From Rhodovulum euryhalinum (GTDB taxonomy: Bacteria > Pseudomonadota > Alphaproteobacteria > Rhodobacterales > Rhodobacteraceae), in assembly GCF_004342445.1 (NCBI RefSeq), contig NZ_SLWW01000010.1:62001-126000 (forward strand): DNA of 64,000 nucleotides. The letters run 5' to 3'. The first letter of the stretch is position 1, and each line of letters starts with the position of its first letter. The notes under the pieces are model-generated. The model was not told the origin of the DNA. It ran no database searches and was given only the letters and a program-made list of their open reading frames with translations. A program made the translations under genes and the position numbers. Of this stretch, positions 62,361 to 64,000 are shown in pieces.

Positions 62361-62708
62361 TGACAGTCGGCCGTGCCCCCACGATCCAGCCTGCGCGTCA
62401 GGACCCCCAAGCCCGCCGCGCCGTCACGGGTTTGCCGCAAATGCCTTGAAACCGCCAAGATTTCCCGGGAACAAGGTTACTCCGGCCCCGGATACGCAAC
62501 CATTCCCCGCGGCACGCATGATCGTTTCCGATCGGGCCGTTCTCGTGACGCCGCATCGGTGCCCCGCCCGCGACTCGTGCCAAAGGGCGCTGGCGCCGTG
62601 CGGCTTGCCCGGGGCCGAGGTCGCAAGCCGGACCCATCATGTCGAAAACCGCCGCCGCCGCGACAATCTGCCGGATTACAAGCGGGTGTCGGAAGAAGGG
62701 GGAATCGG
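62361..62708. other. Intergenic stretch with no supported gene
   Basis: About 350 bp between the divergent VPLPA-CTERM and virulence-factor-family genes. Contains TTCCCGGGAA (62462-62471) and several weak stems. No B12, SAM or glycine riboswitch core was recognisable, and no reading frame looked coding. Confidence 0.4.
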
Positions 62709-63011
62709 ATGCCAGAAGTCACGATCGTCTACTGGCGCGACATCCCCGCACAGGTGATCGTGGGCAAGGGCCGGGCGGCTGAAAAGCGGGTGCTGCCCGA
62801 ACGTTTCGAACAGGCCATCGACCGCTGCGCGATGAAGGTCGGCGCCCGCGACAGCGACGCCTATCTGGCCGAGTGGCGCCGCGCGGCGCCGGTCACGCGC
62901 GAGGGCGACCCTGCTGTGCTGGCCGGGGCCGAGGCGGCACGGCTGGACGCCGAATACGACGCCGCACGGCTTGCGGCATTGATCGACGCGTCTGGATGGG
63001 ACCCGGCGTGA
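62709..63011 (+). CDS. Virulence factor-family small conserved protein
   Basis: 100 aa. It starts MPEVTIVYWRDIPAQVIVGKG and includes RVLPERFEQAIDRCAMKVGARDSDAYLAEWRR, the conserved pattern of the misnamed virulence-factor family (PF13769 type). In Rhodobacterales this gene regularly precedes a MetF-like reductase and a methyl-H4folate methyltransferase, as here, so a C1-transfer role is inferred; there is no evidence for virulence. The stop overlaps a possible GTG start of the next gene. Confidence 0.85.
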   Translation: MPEVTIVYWRDIPAQVIVGKGRAAEKRVLPERFEQAIDRCAMKVGARDSDAYLAEWRRAAPVTREGDPAVLAGAEAARLDAEYDAARLAALIDASGWDPA

Positions 63012-63031
63012 ACAGGCTTTTGGAGACGGCG

Positions 63032-63949
63032 ATGGGCCTTTTGAGCTTCAGGAAACGCGACGTGTCCGCCCCCGCGGCCGGCACACTGGCCGAGTTCGCG
63101 CGCGGCTATTCAATCGAGGTAATGCCACGGACGCTGGCGGGCGTCGAGGAGTTCCGCCACCTGCTGCCCCGGGGCACCCGGGTCTACATCGCGCATCTGG
63201 ACGGCACCGAGATCGCCGACATGATCGGCGCGGCCGCACGGCTGCGGGCCTGGGGGTTCGAGCCGATGCCGCACATCCCCGCCCGCTCGATCCCCGAGCG
63301 CGCCACCCTGGCCGACTGGCTGGCGCGCTATCGCGGCGAGGCCGGCGTGCGCGAGGCGCTGGTGCTGGCGGGCGGCCGGTCAAGCCCGGCGGGCGATTTC
63401 CACTGCTCGATGCAACTTCTCGAAACCGGGCTCTTCGACCGCCAAGGTTTTGACCGGCTGCATGTCGCAGGCCACCCCGAGGGCTCGCGCGACATCGACC
63501 CGGACGGATCCGACCGCATGGTGATGGAGGCGCTGCGCTGGAAACAGGCCTTCGCCGCACGCACCGATGCCGACATGGCCATCGTCACGCAATTCGCCTT
63601 CGAGGCCGCGCCGGTCATCGCATGGGCCGACCGGCTGCGGGCCGCGGAGATCGCCCTGCCGATCCATGTCGGCGTCGCAGGCCCCGCAAAGCTTCAGACG
63701 CTGGTGAAGTTCGCGATCGCCTGTGGCGTCGGCCCCTCGCTGAAGGTGCTGCAACGCCGCGCCCGCGACGTGTCCAAGCTGGTGCTGCCCTTCACGCCCG
63801 ACGCGTTCCTCACCGAACTTGCCACCGCCGCCGCCCGGCGCCCCGACGATTTCCCGATCGCGGGCGTGCATTTCTTCCCGCTGGGCGGGATCCGGACCAA
63901 CGCCGCCTGGCTTGCCGAGCGCGGCCTCGCCCCTGCCCAGGAAAGCTGA
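63032..63949 (+). CDS. Methylenetetrahydrofolate reductase-like protein
   Basis: About 305 aa MetF-like (beta/alpha)8 protein: SIEVMPRTLAGVEEF, RVYIAHLDGT, PHIPARSIPERATLADWL, LVLAGGRSSPAGDF, HVAGHPEGSRDID, TQFAFEAAPVIAWADRL and PIHVGVAGPAKLQTLVKFAIACGVG. It interconverts 5-methyl- and 5,10-methylene-H4folate in the family; paralogues of this type are tied to demethylation pathways. ATG 63032 has TTTGGAGACGGCG upstream; the alternative GTG 63008 overlaps the previous stop (GTGA). Confidence 0.88.
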   Translation: MGLLSFRKRDVSAPAAGTLAEFARGYSIEVMPRTLAGVEEFRHLLPRGTRVYIAHLDGTEIADMIGAAARLRAWGFEPMPHIPARSIPERATLADWLARYRGEAGVREALVLAGGRSSPAGDFHCSMQLLETGLFDRQGFDRLHVAGHPEGSRDIDPDGSDRMVMEALRWKQAFAARTDADMAIVTQFAFEAAPVIAWADRLRAAEIALPIHVGVAGPAKLQTLVKFAIACGVGPSLKVLQRRARDVSKLVLPFTPDAFLTELATAAARRPDDFPIAGVHFFPLGGIRTNAAWLAERGLAPAQES

Positions 63950-63957
63950 GGAATCCC

Positions 63958-64000
63958 ATGACCCGCACCGTCATCGAGTCGAAATCCCGAACCGTCGTCA
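63958..64000 (+). CDS. Start of methyltetrahydrofolate:cobalamin methyltransferase (3' end off window)
   Basis: Only 14 codons are inside the window: MTRTVIESKSRTVV. This N-terminus and its position 9 bp behind a MetF-like gene match the MtgA/dihydropteroate-synthase-like methyl-H4folate corrinoid methyltransferases of Rhodobacterales. The identification rests on very short sequence plus context. Confidence 0.55.
   Translation, partial: MTRTVIESKSRTVV

Noticed and set aside
62361-62708. Possible riboswitch upstream of the methyl-folate genes
   Set aside because: No conserved core of B12, SAM-II, SAH or glycine riboswitches could be found by eye; covariance-model search would be needed.

Overview
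The window is a high-GC, gene-dense chromosomal segment of a photosynthetic alphaproteobacterium of the Rhodobacterales (Rhodobacter/Rhodovulum type). Evidence for this is a pucBA-pucC light-harvesting-2 locus with tandem PpsR/CrtJ-type operators, a smoEFGK-smoS-mtlK polyol operon, a VPLPA-CTERM protein, fused PntA, and two copies of a GAGTATTT...AAGAAG intergenic element. No rRNA, tRNA, CRISPR array, prophage or insertion sequence was recognised. The long reading frames antisense to many genes are high-GC artefacts.

Layout, left to right. 1-8.6 kb (minus): a carnitine dehydrogenase/thioesterase fusion cut by the window edge, an aldo/keto reductase, a periplasmic DsrE-like protein, and tamA-tamB for outer-membrane assembly. 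8.7-11.8 kb: the antenna locus. pucB-pucA-pucC run on the minus strand. Divergent from them is a 117-residue protein with internal repeats, followed by a 40-residue Pro-rich protein. 11.9-23.2 kb: housekeeping and metabolic genes (ndk, an ABC-F ATPase, MarC, a retropepsin-like protease, holC, an MBL-fold/thioredoxin/gph/cbbY string, an M20 amidohydrolase, YeeE, DUF3422). It also holds a 90-residue relative of the repeat protein, at 19.1-19.3 kb. 23.5-35.2 kb: pntAB, a membrane methyltransferase, kynureninase plus GNAT, a PuuD-type amidotransferase, a photolyase with DUF2256, pepN and a PlsC-like acyltransferase.

35.2-46.8 kb is a polyol catabolic regulon. A GatZ/KbaZ-like protein and a PfkB kinase point left. 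A LacI regulator and an eight-gene ABC transporter/dehydrogenase operon point right. Near-identical operator-promoter blocks precede both arms. 46.8-50.9 kb: an SDR, an orphan ParA, a tandem UspA protein and prfC. 51.0-59.7 kb is a second catabolic cluster: Fe-ADH, aldehyde dehydrogenase, a glutamine-synthetase-like ligase, a TRAP transporter and an N-formylglutamate amidohydrolase-like protein. It faces an RpiR regulator across two matching inverted repeats. This gene set fits gamma-glutamylation of an amino alcohol or similar amine. 59.7-64 kb: rlmE, Ppx/GppA, a VPLPA-CTERM protein behind a 15-bp perfect hairpin, and the start of a methyl-tetrahydrofolate cluster.

The most unusual content is at the antenna locus. 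LH2-beta has Gln where the reference LH2-beta has the B800-associated His. LH2-alpha has His where Tyr45 is expected. The divergent repeat protein and its distant paralogue resemble, in architecture only, ribbon-like LH2 accessory subunits such as the gamma polypeptide of Rhodopseudomonas palustris. They are candidates for a new antenna-associated family.
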